From Streptococcus cristatus (GTDB lineage: Bacteria; Bacillota; Bacilli; Lactobacillales; Streptococcaceae): a stretch of DNA of 43,174 nucleotides. The position numbers and the translations under genes were made by a program. Where the stretch lies: the NCBI RefSeq assembly GCF_003943465.1, contig NZ_RJPR01000002.1, positions 29,490 to 72,663 on the forward strand, given 5' to 3'. Positions 18,343 through 27,722 of this stretch are shown piece by piece (position 1 is the stretch's first letter; each line of letters begins with the position of its first letter). The notes below the pieces were generated by a model. The model was not told where the DNA came from and searched no databases. It saw only the letters and a list, made by a program, of their open reading frames with translations.

Positions 18343-20325
18343 TTATTTTTCAAGTGGTTTACGCAAATATCCGAAAAGAATACCGCTGACTACTGCACCA
18401 ATCAAAACATACACAAGGTAAAGGATTGGGTTGTTAGTCAAACCGATAACGAAGATTCCTCCGTGAGGAGCCATAAGTTTGATGCCAGACAGACCGACAA
18501 GTGCACCTGTAAGAGCTGAACCGACGATAAAGCTTGGAATTGCACGGGCTGGGTCAGCAGCTCCAAATGGAATCGCTCCTTCTGTGATGAAAGATAGTCC
18601 CATAACGATATTGGTAATTCCAGAGTCACGCTCTTCTTCTGTAAATTTATTTTTGAAAAGAATTGTTGCTACGAACACTGCTAAAGGCGGAACCATGCCA
18701 GCTGCCATAACAGCCGCCATAACAGTTGAACCACCACTTGTCAATGATTCAGCCAAAGAAAGAGTACCCACAGTATAAGCAGCCTTATTAACAGGCCCAC
18801 CCATATCGACAGCCATCATTCCTCCTACCAGAAGTCCAAGAATAACTGCTGATGTACCACTCAAGCTCATAAGGAAGTCATTAAGAGCTGTATTAATCGC
18901 TGACATCGGAATGTTTACTGCCAACATAGCAAATCCGGTAAGAGCAACACCTAACAAAGGGAGAAGAAGAATAGATTTAACACCTTCAAGTGAACGAGGA
19001 ACCTTGATGTATTTTCTAAGCAATAGTACAATACCACCAGCTAAGAAACCACCTACCAGGGCACCAAGGAAGCCTGATGAGACTTGAGATTTAGCAAGAG
19101 CTTGCAAGATTTCTTGAACTTGTTCTGGGGTTTTATTTGCAAGATCTTTGTATACAGGAATATTTCCATAAGCAATACCTGCCTTTGCAATTGCCCCTGC
19201 TACGAAACCAGCTACCAATCCAGGCTTTTCGGCAATAGAATAAGCGATATAAGCAGCTAATACGGGAACCATGAAGCCAAAGGCTGCTCCACCAATCTGA
19301 TTGAAGAGAGCTGACAAACCATTATAATTCCCCAAGTGACCCAATTGGTCTTTAGGAACCCCCTGGTCAAGCAAGAATGAGATCGCTATCATAATCCCGC
19401 CACCGATAACGAATGGCAACATTTGAGAAACACCGCTCATTAGGTGCTTATAGAATGCAGCTCCCAGACTAAGTTTTTCATTGTTTTCTTCTACTGCTCC
19501 ACCATTAGTAGCCTTGTATACTTCAGCTTTCCCTGAAAGAGCCAGATTGATCAGTTCTTCCGTCTTACGAATACCATCCGCAACGGGACGTTTGATTAAT
19601 GCTTTGCCGTCAAAACGATCCATCTCAACAGCCTTGTCTGCAGCGATAATGACTGCTTTAGCTTTTTTGATGTCTTCTGCTGTCAGTTTGTTGCCAACAC
19701 CGCTAGCACCGTTGGTTTCAACCTTAATGCCAACGCCCATTTCAGCAGCCACTTTTTGAAGGGCTTCTTGGGCCATGTAAGTATGGGCAATCCCCGTTGT
19801 ACAAGCTGTAACGGCTACGAGGAAGTCGCCAGATTCGTTGGCAGGAGCAACAGTTGCAGGCTCTTCTGCTTTTTCTGAAGCTTGGTCAAAGAGAGCAATA
19901 ACTTCATCTGGCGAAGATACTTTACGCAATTTGTCAGCAAAACCGTCTTTCATCAAGTATTGAGACAATTCTGCCAAGGCTGCCAAGTGAGTATCATTGG
20001 CACCTTCTGGAGCTGCAATCATGAAGAAGAGATCAGTTGGCTGACCATCCAAACTTTCATAGTCAACACCCTTGTTTGACTTAGCAAAGAGAACAGTCGC
20101 TTCTTTGACAGCAGAATTTTTGCTGTGAGGCATAGCAATTCCGTCACCCAAACCAGTGGAAGTTAGAGCTTCACGCGCTAAGATTCCTTCTTTAAAAGTT
20201 TCGAAATCCGTCACATAACCGTGATCGACCAAGCTTTTAATCATCTCTTCGATGACAGCTGTTTTTTCAGTTGCCTGCAAATCTAGCAACATGACATCTT
20301 TTCTCAATAGGTCTTGAATTTTCAT
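18343..20325 (-). CDS. fruA: PTS fructose-specific EIIABC
   Basis: A 660-residue fused sugar permease. EIIA covers about 1-150 with the phosphorylated His67 in AMPHSKN. EIIB starts near 168 with the active Cys175 in VAVTACTTGIAHTYMA. EIIC spans about 300-655 with many membrane segments and motifs such as FVIGGGIMIAISFLLDQG and GGMMAVDMGGPVNK. It takes up fructose and delivers fructose-1-phosphate, the substrate of the kinase encoded upstream. Its start overlaps the end of that gene by four bases. Confidence 0.96.
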   Translation of the reverse strand: MKIQDLLRKDVMLLDLQATEKTAVIEEMIKSLVDHGYVTDFETFKEGILAREALTSTGLGDGIAMPHSKNSAVKEATVLFAKSNKGVDYESLDGQPTDLFFMIAAPEGANDTHLAALAELSQYLMKDGFADKLRKVSSPDEVIALFDQASEKAEEPATVAPANESGDFLVAVTACTTGIAHTYMAQEALQKVAAEMGVGIKVETNGASGVGNKLTAEDIKKAKAVIIAADKAVEMDRFDGKALIKRPVADGIRKTEELINLALSGKAEVYKATNGGAVEENNEKLSLGAAFYKHLMSGVSQMLPFVIGGGIMIAISFLLDQGVPKDQLGHLGNYNGLSALFNQIGGAAFGFMVPVLAAYIAYSIAEKPGLVAGFVAGAIAKAGIAYGNIPVYKDLANKTPEQVQEILQALAKSQVSSGFLGALVGGFLAGGIVLLLRKYIKVPRSLEGVKSILLLPLLGVALTGFAMLAVNIPMSAINTALNDFLMSLSGTSAVILGLLVGGMMAVDMGGPVNKAAYTVGTLSLAESLTSGGSTVMAAVMAAGMVPPLAVFVATILFKNKFTEEERDSGITNIVMGLSFITEGAIPFGAADPARAIPSFIVGSALTGALVGLSGIKLMAPHGGIFVIGLTNNPILYLVYVLIGAVVSGILFGYLRKPLEK

Positions 20326-21233
20326 CGTTTTCCTACCTCAACTTTTTCATATGTTTCTTTAATAAATTCCGCTGTTGCCAAGTCATCCGAGAAGGTAGTT
20401 GCCGTTCCGCAAGCGACTCCCCACTTGAAGGCTTCTACTGCATCTTTGGATTTGACAAATTCACCTGTAAATCCGGCAACCATAGAGTCGCCAGCTCCGA
20501 CTGAATTTTTCACTGTTCCCTTGATAGGTTTGGCAAAGTAAGCTCCCTCAGATGTGACAAGAAGGGCACCGTCGCCAGCCATGGAGATAATGACGTTTTG
20601 AGCACCTTTGGCCAGTAACTCACGAGCGTATTTCTCGATTTCGTCCAAACTTTCGAGTTTCACTCCAAAGATAGCTCCAAGTTCGTGATTGTTTGGTTTG
20701 ACCAAAAGTGGCTGGTAATCCAAACTATCAATCAAGGTCTGACCTTCGAAGTCACAAACAACTTGCGCACCAGTCTGGCGTGTCAATGCAATCAAATCCT
20801 TATAGATAACATTGCCTAGGTTCTTAGCACTTGAACCCGCAAACACAACCGTATCTTCTGCTGTCAAACTAGATAAGATAGCTTTCAATTCTTCTAGCTG
20901 AGCTGGTTCCACATTTGGACCAGTCCCGTTGATTTCTGTTTCTTGGTCTGCTTTGATTTTAACATTGATGCGAGTATCTTCTGCTACTTGGACAAAACGC
21001 GTCTCGATTTCCTCTTCTGCCAGAGTATCAGTGATAAATTTACCAGTAAAACCTCCGATAAATCCAGTCGCTGTATTTGGAATATCTAAGCGTTTCAAGA
21101 CACGACTGACATTGATTCCTTTCCCACCAGCAAACTTATCATCACTGTCCATACGATTGACACTCCCGACTTGAACTTGGTCCAAGCGAACGATATAGTC
21201 AATGGATGGATTAAGTGTGACTGTATAAATCAT
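20322..21233 (-). CDS. fruK: 1-phosphofructokinase
   Basis: A 303-residue PfkB-family kinase. The N-terminal NPSIDY and GGKGINVSRVL (substrate-binding) and the C-terminal GAGDSMVAGF with the catalytic Asp are diagnostic. It converts fructose-1-phosphate to fructose-1,6-bisphosphate. It lies between the regulator and fruA with ATGA-type overlaps on both sides, a standard fru operon. Confidence 0.96.
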   Translation of the reverse strand: MIYTVTLNPSIDYIVRLDQVQVGSVNRMDSDDKFAGGKGINVSRVLKRLDIPNTATGFIGGFTGKFITDTLAEEEIETRFVQVAEDTRINVKIKADQETEINGTGPNVEPAQLEELKAILSSLTAEDTVVFAGSSAKNLGNVIYKDLIALTRQTGAQVVCDFEGQTLIDSLDYQPLLVKPNNHELGAIFGVKLESLDEIEKYARELLAKGAQNVIISMAGDGALLVTSEGAYFAKPIKGTVKNSVGAGDSMVAGFTGEFVKSKDAVEAFKWGVACGTATTFSDDLATAEFIKETYEKVEVGKR

Positions 21234-21973
21234 GCTTCTATTACCTCCGTTTTTTCTTTAATCTTTTGAATCACTTCAGATTCAGTTTGGTTTGTAATGA
21301 GCCTTGCCCGCGATACTGGTGCCACTTTTGCAAAAGATGTCTGACCTAACTTTGAAGCATCAGCCAAAACATAAGTTCTCTTAGCATTTTCGAGAATAGC
21401 GCGTTTCACTGCTCCTTCTTCCATATCCGGAGTCGTGAAAAATCCATCGTCAATTCCATTCATTCCGATAAAAGCCTTGTCAAAATTTAGTTGTCCGATT
21501 TGATTTAGAGCGACACCGCCGATACTGGCATCTGTCGACCGTTTCACGACACCGCCAATAATCACAGTGGGAATGTTGCGCTCCACCAACTTAGTCGCAT
21601 GATGGATAGAGTTTGTCACCACCGTCACGCTCGGATCGTGCAATTCATTGACTAAGAGTTCATTGGTCGTCCCTGCATCAATAAAAATGACATCGTATTC
21701 TTGAATCAAGCTGGCTGCTTTTTGAGCAATCTTGGTTTTTTCTTGAATGTTTTTGATAGATTTTTCTTGATTGCTTTCTTCCTCCTGCAAAAAGTGAAGA
21801 CTCTCGGCACCACCATGCACACGCCTCAACTTCCGCTCGCTTTCAAGCTCATCTAAATCTCTTCTAACAGTTGATTCTGAAGTGTCTAAAGCTTTTACTA
21901 GATACTCTAAAGAAACAAATTTATCTTTCATAACTTTCTCGAGAATCAGCTGCTTTCTTTTCGACTTCAGCAT
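21230..21973 (-). CDS. fruR: DeoR-family fructose operon repressor
   Basis: A 247-residue repressor. An N-terminal DeoR helix-turn-helix (VSLEYLVKALDTSESTVRRD, then LDELESERKLRRVHGG) is followed by a sugar-phosphate sensing domain with IDAGTTNELLV and ADASKLG. By homology it binds fructose-1-phosphate and releases DNA. An upstream in-frame ATG exists at 21991, but the one at 21973 follows AGGAGG at six bases and lies just after the promoter and cre box, so it is chosen. It is first in the operon and autoregulation is expected. Confidence 0.93.
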   Translation of the reverse strand: MLKSKRKQLILEKVMKDKFVSLEYLVKALDTSESTVRRDLDELESERKLRRVHGGAESLHFLQEEESNQEKSIKNIQEKTKIAQKAASLIQEYDVIFIDAGTTNELLVNELHDPSVTVVTNSIHHATKLVERNIPTVIIGGVVKRSTDASIGGVALNQIGQLNFDKAFIGMNGIDDGFFTTPDMEEGAVKRAILENAKRTYVLADASKLGQTSFAKVAPVSRARLITNQTESEVIQKIKEKTEVIEA

Positions 21974-21986
21974 AGAATACCTCCTC

Positions 21987-22000
21987 TGCAATCGATTACA
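21987..22000. promoter_or_regulatory. CcpA cre box of the fru operon
   Basis: On the minus strand TGTAATCGATTGCA matches the cre consensus TGWNANCGNTNWCA at all but one position. It overlaps the expected transcription start, the classic place for CcpA repression. Confidence 0.75.
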
Positions 22001-22005
22001 GTTCT

Positions 22006-22033
22006 ATTATACAAGATTAAATTCCAAAGTCAA
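22006..22033 (-). promoter_or_regulatory. fruR-fruK-fruA promoter
   Basis: TTGACT (22033-22028) and TATAAT (22011-22006), 16 bases apart, lying 33 bases before the fruR ATG. Confidence 0.85.
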
Positions 22034-22036
22034 GCA

Positions 22037-22051
22037 TTTTCTTTCGCTTTC
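22037..22051 (-). promoter_or_regulatory. candidate FruR operator
   Basis: A GAAAGCGAAAGAAAA direct repeat stands immediately upstream of the -35 box. DeoR-type repressors often use such tandem GAAAG half-sites, but I infer the role from position only. Confidence 0.35.
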
Positions 22052-22081
22052 TATCAAAATTAATCATTTGTTTGAATATAG

Positions 22082-22107
22082 AAAAAAGAAGCCTGTTAGA
22101 CTTCTTT
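22082..22107 (-). terminator. terminator of the hemW-to-CPBP operon
   Basis: Arms AAAGAAGCCT / AGACTTCTTT around GTT with one mismatch, followed on the minus strand by a T tract. It lies 11 bases after the stop codon at 22119. Confidence 0.65.
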
Positions 22108-22118
22108 TAATTTCTTTA

Positions 22119-23090
22119 TTATCTTGTAGTGATATAGACAAGAAGAATTGGTAAAAAGGCAGCAAGCACACATAAGATTGAAAATACCCAGAACCAGACT
22201 GATTTAAGAGCTTGCTTATATGTCCCCGGCTGAGATCTATTTTCAGCAATATAAGCTTTAATTTTCGACCTATTTAGGATGAGTACAATCAATACTACTG
22301 TTGTTCCTGCAGTCATCAATCCATAATTTATCAGATTCACGATGCTTTCTGGGATATAGTTGGTCAGGAAATCAAGCCCCTCTGCGATGACCAAATTATT
22401 GAAAATATGGAAGAAGATCACCCAGAAAATGGAATATTCAAAAGCGATGTAACCAAATCCCAGACCAATCATAGCAGCAAAATAAAGCTGATAGAGATTT
22501 TCATGAAATAGTCCGAAAAGAAGAGCCGTCATGACAATGGCAAAGACTTTTCCGTGCTTTTCCAAAGCTCGCAAGCCTGCTCCTCGAAAAATAATCTCCT
22601 CCGTAATCGGTGCCATGATCGTTGTATAGATAAACATGGTGATTGAATGAGAGCTAAAAGCCTGTGATAAAATCTCAGAAAGATCCAAACCAAAGAGAGA
22701 CAAAATAGCATTCATGATTTGACTTGTCACAGTGCTAAACAGCTGAGAGAAAAACAAGAAGCAAATCATGAAGAAGAAGACTTTGGCTGTCATTTTCTTA
22801 TTTTTCTTGCGCAAATCTCGAGTGAAAAGCTGCTTGCCCCTGAAAATCGTGAAAATAAGCACTCCCACACAAGAAGCTATAATGTAGGAACCGCCATCTT
22901 TATCCATAAAACTTTTCACAAATTCCTCAGTCTTACCTATATCAAAGCCCTGCTGAAAAAGAACAAAGAAATAGGAAAAGACAGTATAAAGTATGACAAC
23001 CACTAGCATCACGATAGAATAAGTGAAGCAGCTTGCTGAAAATCTCCCCAAATCTTTCTTGGGATTTAAAGGCTCAGGTAACGTATTCAT
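22119..23090 (-). CDS. CPBP-family intramembrane metalloprotease
   Basis: A 323-residue membrane protein with about eight helices. The Abi/CPBP motifs are complete: TEEIIFRGAGLR (EE-x-x-x-R), FGLFHENLYQ (F-x-x-x-H) and FHIFNN (H-x-x-x-N). This family includes Rce1-like proteases and Abi proteins linked to bacteriocin self-immunity; no bacteriocin gene is nearby, so the substrate is unknown. It follows the TIGR01906-like gene by 16 bases and closes the operon. Confidence 0.9.
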   Translation of the reverse strand: MNTLPEPLNPKKDLGRFSASCFTYSIVMLVVVILYTVFSYFFVLFQQGFDIGKTEEFVKSFMDKDGGSYIIASCVGVLIFTIFRGKQLFTRDLRKKNKKMTAKVFFFMICFLFFSQLFSTVTSQIMNAILSLFGLDLSEILSQAFSSHSITMFIYTTIMAPITEEIIFRGAGLRALEKHGKVFAIVMTALLFGLFHENLYQLYFAAMIGLGFGYIAFEYSIFWVIFFHIFNNLVIAEGLDFLTNYIPESIVNLINYGLMTAGTTVVLIVLILNRSKIKAYIAENRSQPGTYKQALKSVWFWVFSILCVLAAFLPILLVYITTR

Positions 23091-23106
23091 AAATTCTCCT
23101 TTGTTA

Positions 23107-23733
23107 TTATTGACTACGAGTCTTTCTACTGAAAAAATACAAACTTAAAAAGATTCCTTCATAAAGAAGAGCAAAAAGAATAAAGGCGTGCATGAAAAAT
23201 TCTTCTGGCAAAATCCAAATGACTGGATCCTTGGCTGGATCAAATAGCCATGTATTATCTCCCACAAAAAGCACTTGATGAAAGAGCGTAAAAAAATTGT
23301 TAAAACCAATCAAGCCAGCCAAGCAAATCATGACGAAGGGCAATACGCTCAAGAAAAACAAACTTCTTTGATAAAGAGCTAAAAATCCTTTTTTGACCAC
23401 TTTTTTGATAAAGAAAATCAAAGCCGGCAGAGTAACTAGAAAAATAGCTTGCGCCAAGTGAAAAAGATACTTGACCGCTTGAAAATGATGCAGACCTGCT
23501 GCCGACGAACGAAAATCAGGCATTACCAGCTTCTGACTAAAAGGATTGGTCAGGTAATTCATCAAAATGTTGAAATTATACTGGATGGTCTCTGCTTTCA
23601 AATGAACCTTATCGGGCAAAGCGAAATAGGAAATTTCCAGCGGGTAAAACAACCAAGCTAGGTAAATGGTCAACAAAATGGATGCTGCTAGCAAGCACAA
23701 GACGCTGGCTGAAAATCTCAACTTATCACGCAT
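23107..23733 (-). CDS. TIGR01906-like integral membrane protein
   Basis: A 208-residue protein with four to five hydrophobic segments (residues ~9-30, 85-108, 115-145, 170-200) and an extracellular-looking loop between the first two. The arrangement, including [14 protein letters not shown] and [17 protein letters not shown], matches the TIGR01906 family common in streptococci and lactobacilli. No function is known. Its start overlaps the end of the HAD gene by eight bases, so it is translated from the same message. Confidence 0.8.
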   Translation of the reverse strand: MRDKLRFSASVLCLLAASILLTIYLAWLFYPLEISYFALPDKVHLKAETIQYNFNILMNYLTNPFSQKLVMPDFRSSAAGLHHFQAVKYLFHLAQAIFLVTLPALIFFIKKVVKKGFLALYQRSLFFLSVLPFVMICLAGLIGFNNFFTLFHQVLFVGDNTWLFDPAKDPVIWILPEEFFMHAFILFALLYEGIFLSLYFFSRKTRSQ

Positions 23734-24496
23734 CGAAGTCCCACTCCGCTAGACTGGACAAGACATGCGTCGGTTGGATAGGCAGATTGGGCACCTCTTC
23801 TGGCAGGGTAAAGCCTGTCGTAACCAAGAGTGTCGGAATGCCATTGTTGATTCCCGCTCGAATATCTGTCAAATAGTTATCCCCCACCATGACCACTTCT
23901 TCACGCGCCAACCCTAGATGCTCTATGGCTTTTTCCATGATGATAGCATTAGGCTTGCCTATAAAGGTCGGCTCAACCCGAGTGGCTGCTTCCAAGAGGG
24001 CATTGATAGCACCTGCTCCTGGCTGCAGACCTCGCTCAGTCGGAATGTTGAGATCTGGATTGGTTCCGATAAAGTGAGCATCCTTTTGAATGGCCAGAGT
24101 TGCTATTGTCAGCTTCTCGTAATCCACTTCCCAGTCCAGCCCCACTACTACATAGTCTGGATTTTCTGTGTCTTCTATATATCCAGCTTCTTCAATGGCC
24201 TGTTTCAGTCCGACATCACCAATGACATAGACTTTTTTGCCCAGATTTTTCTCCTGCATATAATCGATGGTAGCTAAAGTAGCTGTGTAAATAGTTTCAA
24301 GTGGCGTCTCAATATTGAAGTTTGCAGCCAGCATGGTCTGCACTGCTTCTGGCGTGCGCGTGGTATTATTGGTCACGAAAAGATAGGGAATCTTGCGCTT
24401 CTGCAACTCATGCACAAAGGCTTCGCCAGCCGGAATTCGGCTCTTTCCCTTATAAATCGTCCCATCTAAATCAATCAAATATCCTTTATAAGTCAT
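23726..24496 (-). CDS. HAD-IIA family phosphatase (NagD/YutF-like)
   Basis: A 256-residue HAD hydrolase. Motif I is [13 protein letters not shown] with the nucleophile and acid Asp, motif II FVTNNTT, motif III within GKPNAI, and motif [15 protein letters not shown]. The cap between motifs II and III marks class IIA. These enzymes dephosphorylate sugar phosphates, 4-nitrophenyl phosphate or nucleotides; the physiological substrate is not decided by sequence. It lies 10 bases after the thioesterase gene. Confidence 0.9.
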   Translation of the reverse strand: MTYKGYLIDLDGTIYKGKSRIPAGEAFVHELQKRKIPYLFVTNNTTRTPEAVQTMLAANFNIETPLETIYTATLATIDYMQEKNLGKKVYVIGDVGLKQAIEEAGYIEDTENPDYVVVGLDWEVDYEKLTIATLAIQKDAHFIGTNPDLNIPTERGLQPGAGAINALLEAATRVEPTFIGKPNAIIMEKAIEHLGLAREEVVMVGDNYLTDIRAGINNGIPTLLVTTGFTLPEEVPNLPIQPTHVLSSLAEWDFDA

Positions 24497-24506
24497 ACAT
24501 TACTTT

Positions 24507-25244
24507 CTAATCTTTTTCAATCTCTTGCCAAGTGATTATAGCTTGCGCATTGACTTCGCCGTCACTGGAAATCTGGTGAGTGCTCTGCAGGCCTTCTAGG
24601 TCATAGCTAGAGGCAATCATGCCGCCCGGTCGGACTTCCTTGACATACTTCAGGTTGATTTTCTGAGGAATATGCTGGGTAAGGAAATCTGCCCCCATGA
24701 CCTCAAAAATCCAGTTCAGATACTTGCTATTGTTGACATGTCCGTTCATATCCAAGTCGTAAAAGCGCACATGATAGTCCTTGCTGACAGGATCTTCTAA
24801 GTTTGGATATTTAGGGCCACGCAGTAATTTCTTGGAAAACTCTGATTGATATGGTGCTACAATCTCCGGTTCAACTGCATGAACCTTGCGGCTATCACGA
24901 TCCATAAGGACAAAGGTTGCCATCATCTGGATAATAGCCTCACCCGCTTCATCAAAAATCGTGAAGCGACGGTAGCAAAAGAGCCGATTGTAGGTCAAAG
25001 CCTCTGTTTCAATGGTAATCTCCTCTGCAAATCGTGGCAGTCGTGTTACATCAATATCGTAGTCCGTAATAATCCAGACTAGATTATACTGATCCAGCAT
25101 GTCCTTGTCACTGACGCCGAGCTCAATCGACTGCATGCCTGATACCTGCAAGGACAGCAGGATGACATCAGGCAGCTTGATATGGCCATTCATATCCGCC
25201 ATATCAAAAGGAATTTTCATTTTCATTTGGTAAGTTAAGCCCAT
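24507..25244 (-). CDS. acyl-ACP thioesterase
   Basis: A 245-residue double hot-dog thioesterase of the FatA/bacterial acyl-ACP type. The first half carries FDMADMNGHIKLPDVILLSL; the second repeats it with YDLDMNGHVNNSKYLNWIFE, holding the conserved Asp/Asn/His catalytic set. It cleaves acyl-ACP to release free fatty acids. The gene follows hemW by three bases. The family is secure; chain-length preference is unknown. Confidence 0.9.
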   Translation of the reverse strand: MGLTYQMKMKIPFDMADMNGHIKLPDVILLSLQVSGMQSIELGVSDKDMLDQYNLVWIITDYDIDVTRLPRFAEEITIETEALTYNRLFCYRRFTIFDEAGEAIIQMMATFVLMDRDSRKVHAVEPEIVAPYQSEFSKKLLRGPKYPNLEDPVSKDYHVRFYDLDMNGHVNNSKYLNWIFEVMGADFLTQHIPQKINLKYVKEVRPGGMIASSYDLEGLQSTHQISSDGEVNAQAIITWQEIEKD

Positions 25245-25247
25245 GAT

Positions 25248-26378
25248 TTACTCCATTATAAATTTCTCAGCAACCGTATCGCCCAAAAAGAGGCCTTTTT
25301 TAGTCATGCGTACGATGTCTCTATCCGGGACTAGCAAACCCTGCTCAGTTAGCTCAGACACGACAGCACCGTACTGGTCTTCAAAGGAAAGACCGAATTT
25401 TTCCTCAAAACGTTTTTTAGAAACACCCGACTTCTTACGCAATCCCAGGAACATCTCTTCTTCCATCTTTTCATGCAGCGTCAGCACTTCTTCCTGCACA
25501 CGGGCATTGCCCGCTTCCACCGCTTGCAGATAATGACGAATGGGGCCGTGATTTTTATAGCGAACACCATTAACGTAGCCAGACGCTCCCGCTCCAATAC
25601 CATAATATTCCGCATTGTCCCAATACATGAGATTGTGGCGGCTCTCAAAGCCTGGCTTGGAAAAGTTGGAAATCTCGTAATGCTCGAAGCCGGCCTTTTC
25701 CAGCTCAGCTATAATGTATTCAAACATCTCTGCTTCCAAGTCTTCCTTGGGCAGAGGCAACTTCCCACGCCGCATCCGATTCATGAAGACCGTATGATTC
25801 TCCAAAATCAAGCTGTACAAGCTCATGTGGGGAATATCCAGGGCAATAGCCTTGGCTACATTGATTTTCACATCTTCCATAGTCTGCTTGGGCAGTGCAT
25901 AAATCAGATCGATTGAAATATTATCAAAACCTGCTTTTTTGAGATTGGCAATGTTCTCATAGATGTCCTTTTCCAAGTGACTGCGGCCGATCTGCTTGAG
26001 CATGCGGTCATTAAAGGTTTGCACGCCCAGAGAAACCCGATTGACAGGCGAGTCTTTTAGTACAGCAATCTTTTCCTGATCCAAGTCCCCAGGATTGGCT
26101 TCAATGGTCAGCTCTTCTAGATAAGACAAGTCCAACTTATCTGCCAACTTTTCCAACAAAAAGGCTAATTGAGGTGCAGATAGAGCTGTCGGAGTTCCCC
26201 CTCCGATATAGAGAGTACGGAGCTTTTTGATATCGTAAGAATCATACTCCTCAATCAAATGCTCCAGATAACTATCTACCGGCTGATTTTTGATAAAAAC
26301 CTTAGAAAAATCGCAGTAATAACAAATCTGAGTACAAAAAGGAATATGCACATAGGCAGAAGTCGGTTTAGTTTGCAT
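25248..26378 (-). CDS. hemW: heme chaperone HemW (radical SAM)
   Basis: A 376-residue radical SAM protein. The cluster cysteines are C15, C19 and C22 in FCTQICYYCDF, typical of HemN-like proteins, and GGGTPTALS follows. The HemW-type heme motif HNxxYW is present as RHNLMYWD. Residues specific for oxygen-independent coproporphyrinogen oxidase are not expected, so the older hemN name should be avoided. It opens the operon. The start codon lies about seven bases after a perfect -10 box and has no ribosome site, suggesting a leaderless message. Confidence 0.93.
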   Translation of the reverse strand: MQTKPTSAYVHIPFCTQICYYCDFSKVFIKNQPVDSYLEHLIEEYDSYDIKKLRTLYIGGGTPTALSAPQLAFLLEKLADKLDLSYLEELTIEANPGDLDQEKIAVLKDSPVNRVSLGVQTFNDRMLKQIGRSHLEKDIYENIANLKKAGFDNISIDLIYALPKQTMEDVKINVAKAIALDIPHMSLYSLILENHTVFMNRMRRGKLPLPKEDLEAEMFEYIIAELEKAGFEHYEISNFSKPGFESRHNLMYWDNAEYYGIGAGASGYVNGVRYKNHGPIRHYLQAVEAGNARVQEEVLTLHEKMEEEMFLGLRKKSGVSKKRFEEKFGLSFEDQYGAVVSELTEQGLLVPDRDIVRMTKKGLFLGDTVAEKFIME

Positions 26379-26385
26379 AGTATTT

Positions 26386-26394
26386 ATTATAGCA
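26386..26394 (-). promoter_or_regulatory. extended -10 promoter placing hemW on a leaderless mRNA
   Basis: TG-C-TATAAT on the minus strand, TATAAT at 26391-26386. Only seven bases (AAATACT) separate it from the ATG at 26378, so the transcript should start at or next to the A of ATG. Confidence 0.65.
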
Positions 26395-26429
26395 TAAAAT
26401 TAGCGACAAAGTCCCCTTGGAAAATAGAA

Positions 26430-26463
26430 TAAAAAACTCAAGAAATAGAAAAATTTCTTGAGT
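26430..26463 (-). terminator. terminator of the cupin gene
   Basis: Perfect ten-base arms ACTCAAGAAA / TTTCTTGAGT with loop TAGAAAAA, followed on the minus strand by TTTTTTATTC. Confidence 0.88.
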
Positions 26464-26493
26464 TAATGTTGAAAGAGACTCTGTTCGAGCAGA

Positions 26494-26787
26494 TCACGGA
26501 TAAAGCAACTGCTGAATCACTAAAACATGGCTCTCTTCTACGCCATATAAACTATGAAGTTCATTCGGCTCCATAGTCAGAAAACTTCCCGGTACCAATT
26601 GTACAGTTTCTCCTAAGGCAGTAAAATCCACTTTTCCTTCTAGACAGACAACTGTAACAAGAGCATCTGCGCTATGCTCAGGGATTTGTTTTCCTTTAGC
26701 AAGGTGCAAATGTCGGATGAGACGTCCTTGCTCTTCGACCGGAGTTTCAACCACATCAACATTTGGATCTATTGAGTAAAATTTCAT
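26494..26787 (-). CDS. small cupin-domain protein
   Basis: A 97-residue single-domain cupin. Beta-strand patterns with QIPEHSADALVTVVCLEG and LVPGSFLTMEPNELHSL correspond to the two cupin motifs, with the second His in LHSL; the first motif has HSAD in place of the usual H-x-H. It may bind a metal or small molecule. The ATG follows AAAGGAGGG. An extended -10-like TGCTAAAAT lies about 20 bases upstream. It is monocistronic, with no clue to pathway. Confidence 0.78.
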   Translation of the reverse strand: MKFYSIDPNVDVVETPVEEQGRLIRHLHLAKGKQIPEHSADALVTVVCLEGKVDFTALGETVQLVPGSFLTMEPNELHSLYGVEESHVLVIQQLLYP

Positions 26788-26923
26788 CGTTTTCCCTCCT
26801 TTTCTTCATTTTAGCATAATTCCGAAGAATTGTCTGAATTTTTTAATATTCCTAATTACTACCTACAAAGTTACAAAATATGGTATTTTCATCATGCTCT
26901 ATTCGATTAATTTTCTTAAATAT

Positions 26924-26969
26924 AAAAAGATTGAAGAACGTCATCTAAAATAGATCTTTTCTTCAATCT
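26924..26969 (-). terminator. terminator of the ypmS gene
   Basis: Perfect eleven-base arms AGATTGAAGAA / TTCTTCAATCT separated by 20 bases that can add inner pairs (GATC region), with TTTTTATATTT following on the minus strand. Confidence 0.78.
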
Positions 26970-26998
26970 AGAAATTTGGTTTAAATTAGATTTTAAAA

Positions 26999-27601
26999 TC
27001 ATTGAATTCCATAAGCCATACTGATCTGGATTTTAGCAACTCCATTCTGCAGGCTGATTTCGTCAATGCTGAATGGGCTCTGCGGCAGAGATAGAAGGAA
27101 ACTATCTCCCTCCGTCGTGATAGTAGAATTAGAGGTCTGCAGTTGCTGCTTCAGCATGCCAGTCACCCAAGATTTAGGGATAGGAAGGATGCCTAGCTTG
27201 GCACTATCGATTGTGATGTATAAGGCACTCCCCTTCACCGTCACATCCACCTCTAGATCTAGCTTACTATCAATAAAAAACAGCTTAACCGGATACTGGA
27301 TGCGCAGCTTATTGCCTTCAATACTGTAAGCTCCATTTAGCAGTTCCTGATTATCACTATCAGTCAGCGAAGACTTGAGAAGCTGATTAAGCTGGATACT
27401 GTTTAGAGAGACTTCTGTGCTGACTCCCTGAGCCGTTACATTAGCATTGTTCAAAGTCGGCTCAATCATACTTTCCCACGAAGTATTAGCTTGAACATTT
27501 TTTAGTTGTTCATTCGGATTGATAGAAGAAGGAACCAGAAATAGCACTGCTGCAAGCAACAGCACCAAGACAATCCCTACCAATCTTTTGATCAATTTCA
27601 T
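26999..27601 (-). CDS. YpmS-family (DUF2140) membrane-anchored protein
   Basis: A 200-residue protein with one N-terminal membrane anchor (LIKRLVGIVLVLLLAAVLFL) and an extracellular domain of about 165 residues rich in beta strands. Features such as VSLNSIQLNQLLKSSL, IQYPVKLFFIDSKLDL and GILPIPKSWV fit the DUF2140/YpmS family, whose members are often near phospholipase-like genes. Function is not established. It is flanked by terminators and stands alone. Confidence 0.82.
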   Translation of the reverse strand: MKLIKRLVGIVLVLLLAAVLFLVPSSINPNEQLKNVQANTSWESMIEPTLNNANVTAQGVSTEVSLNSIQLNQLLKSSLTDSDNQELLNGAYSIEGNKLRIQYPVKLFFIDSKLDLEVDVTVKGSALYITIDSAKLGILPIPKSWVTGMLKQQLQTSNSTITTEGDSFLLSLPQSPFSIDEISLQNGVAKIQISMAYGIQ

Positions 27602-27722
27602 TTTTGTCTTCCTTTACTTTGAGAAATATCCTTGGCTTAAAACACAGAAAGGATTTATCTCATTTTACACTATTTTTACATCATTTTCTGTAACAAAGAG
27701 ATTAAAAGACTAACAATACTAT

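Noticed and set aside
22119..23090. CPBP protease as a bacteriocin immunity gene
   Set aside because: No bacteriocin precursor, leader peptide with double glycine or transporter is seen nearby; it sits in a hemW operon.
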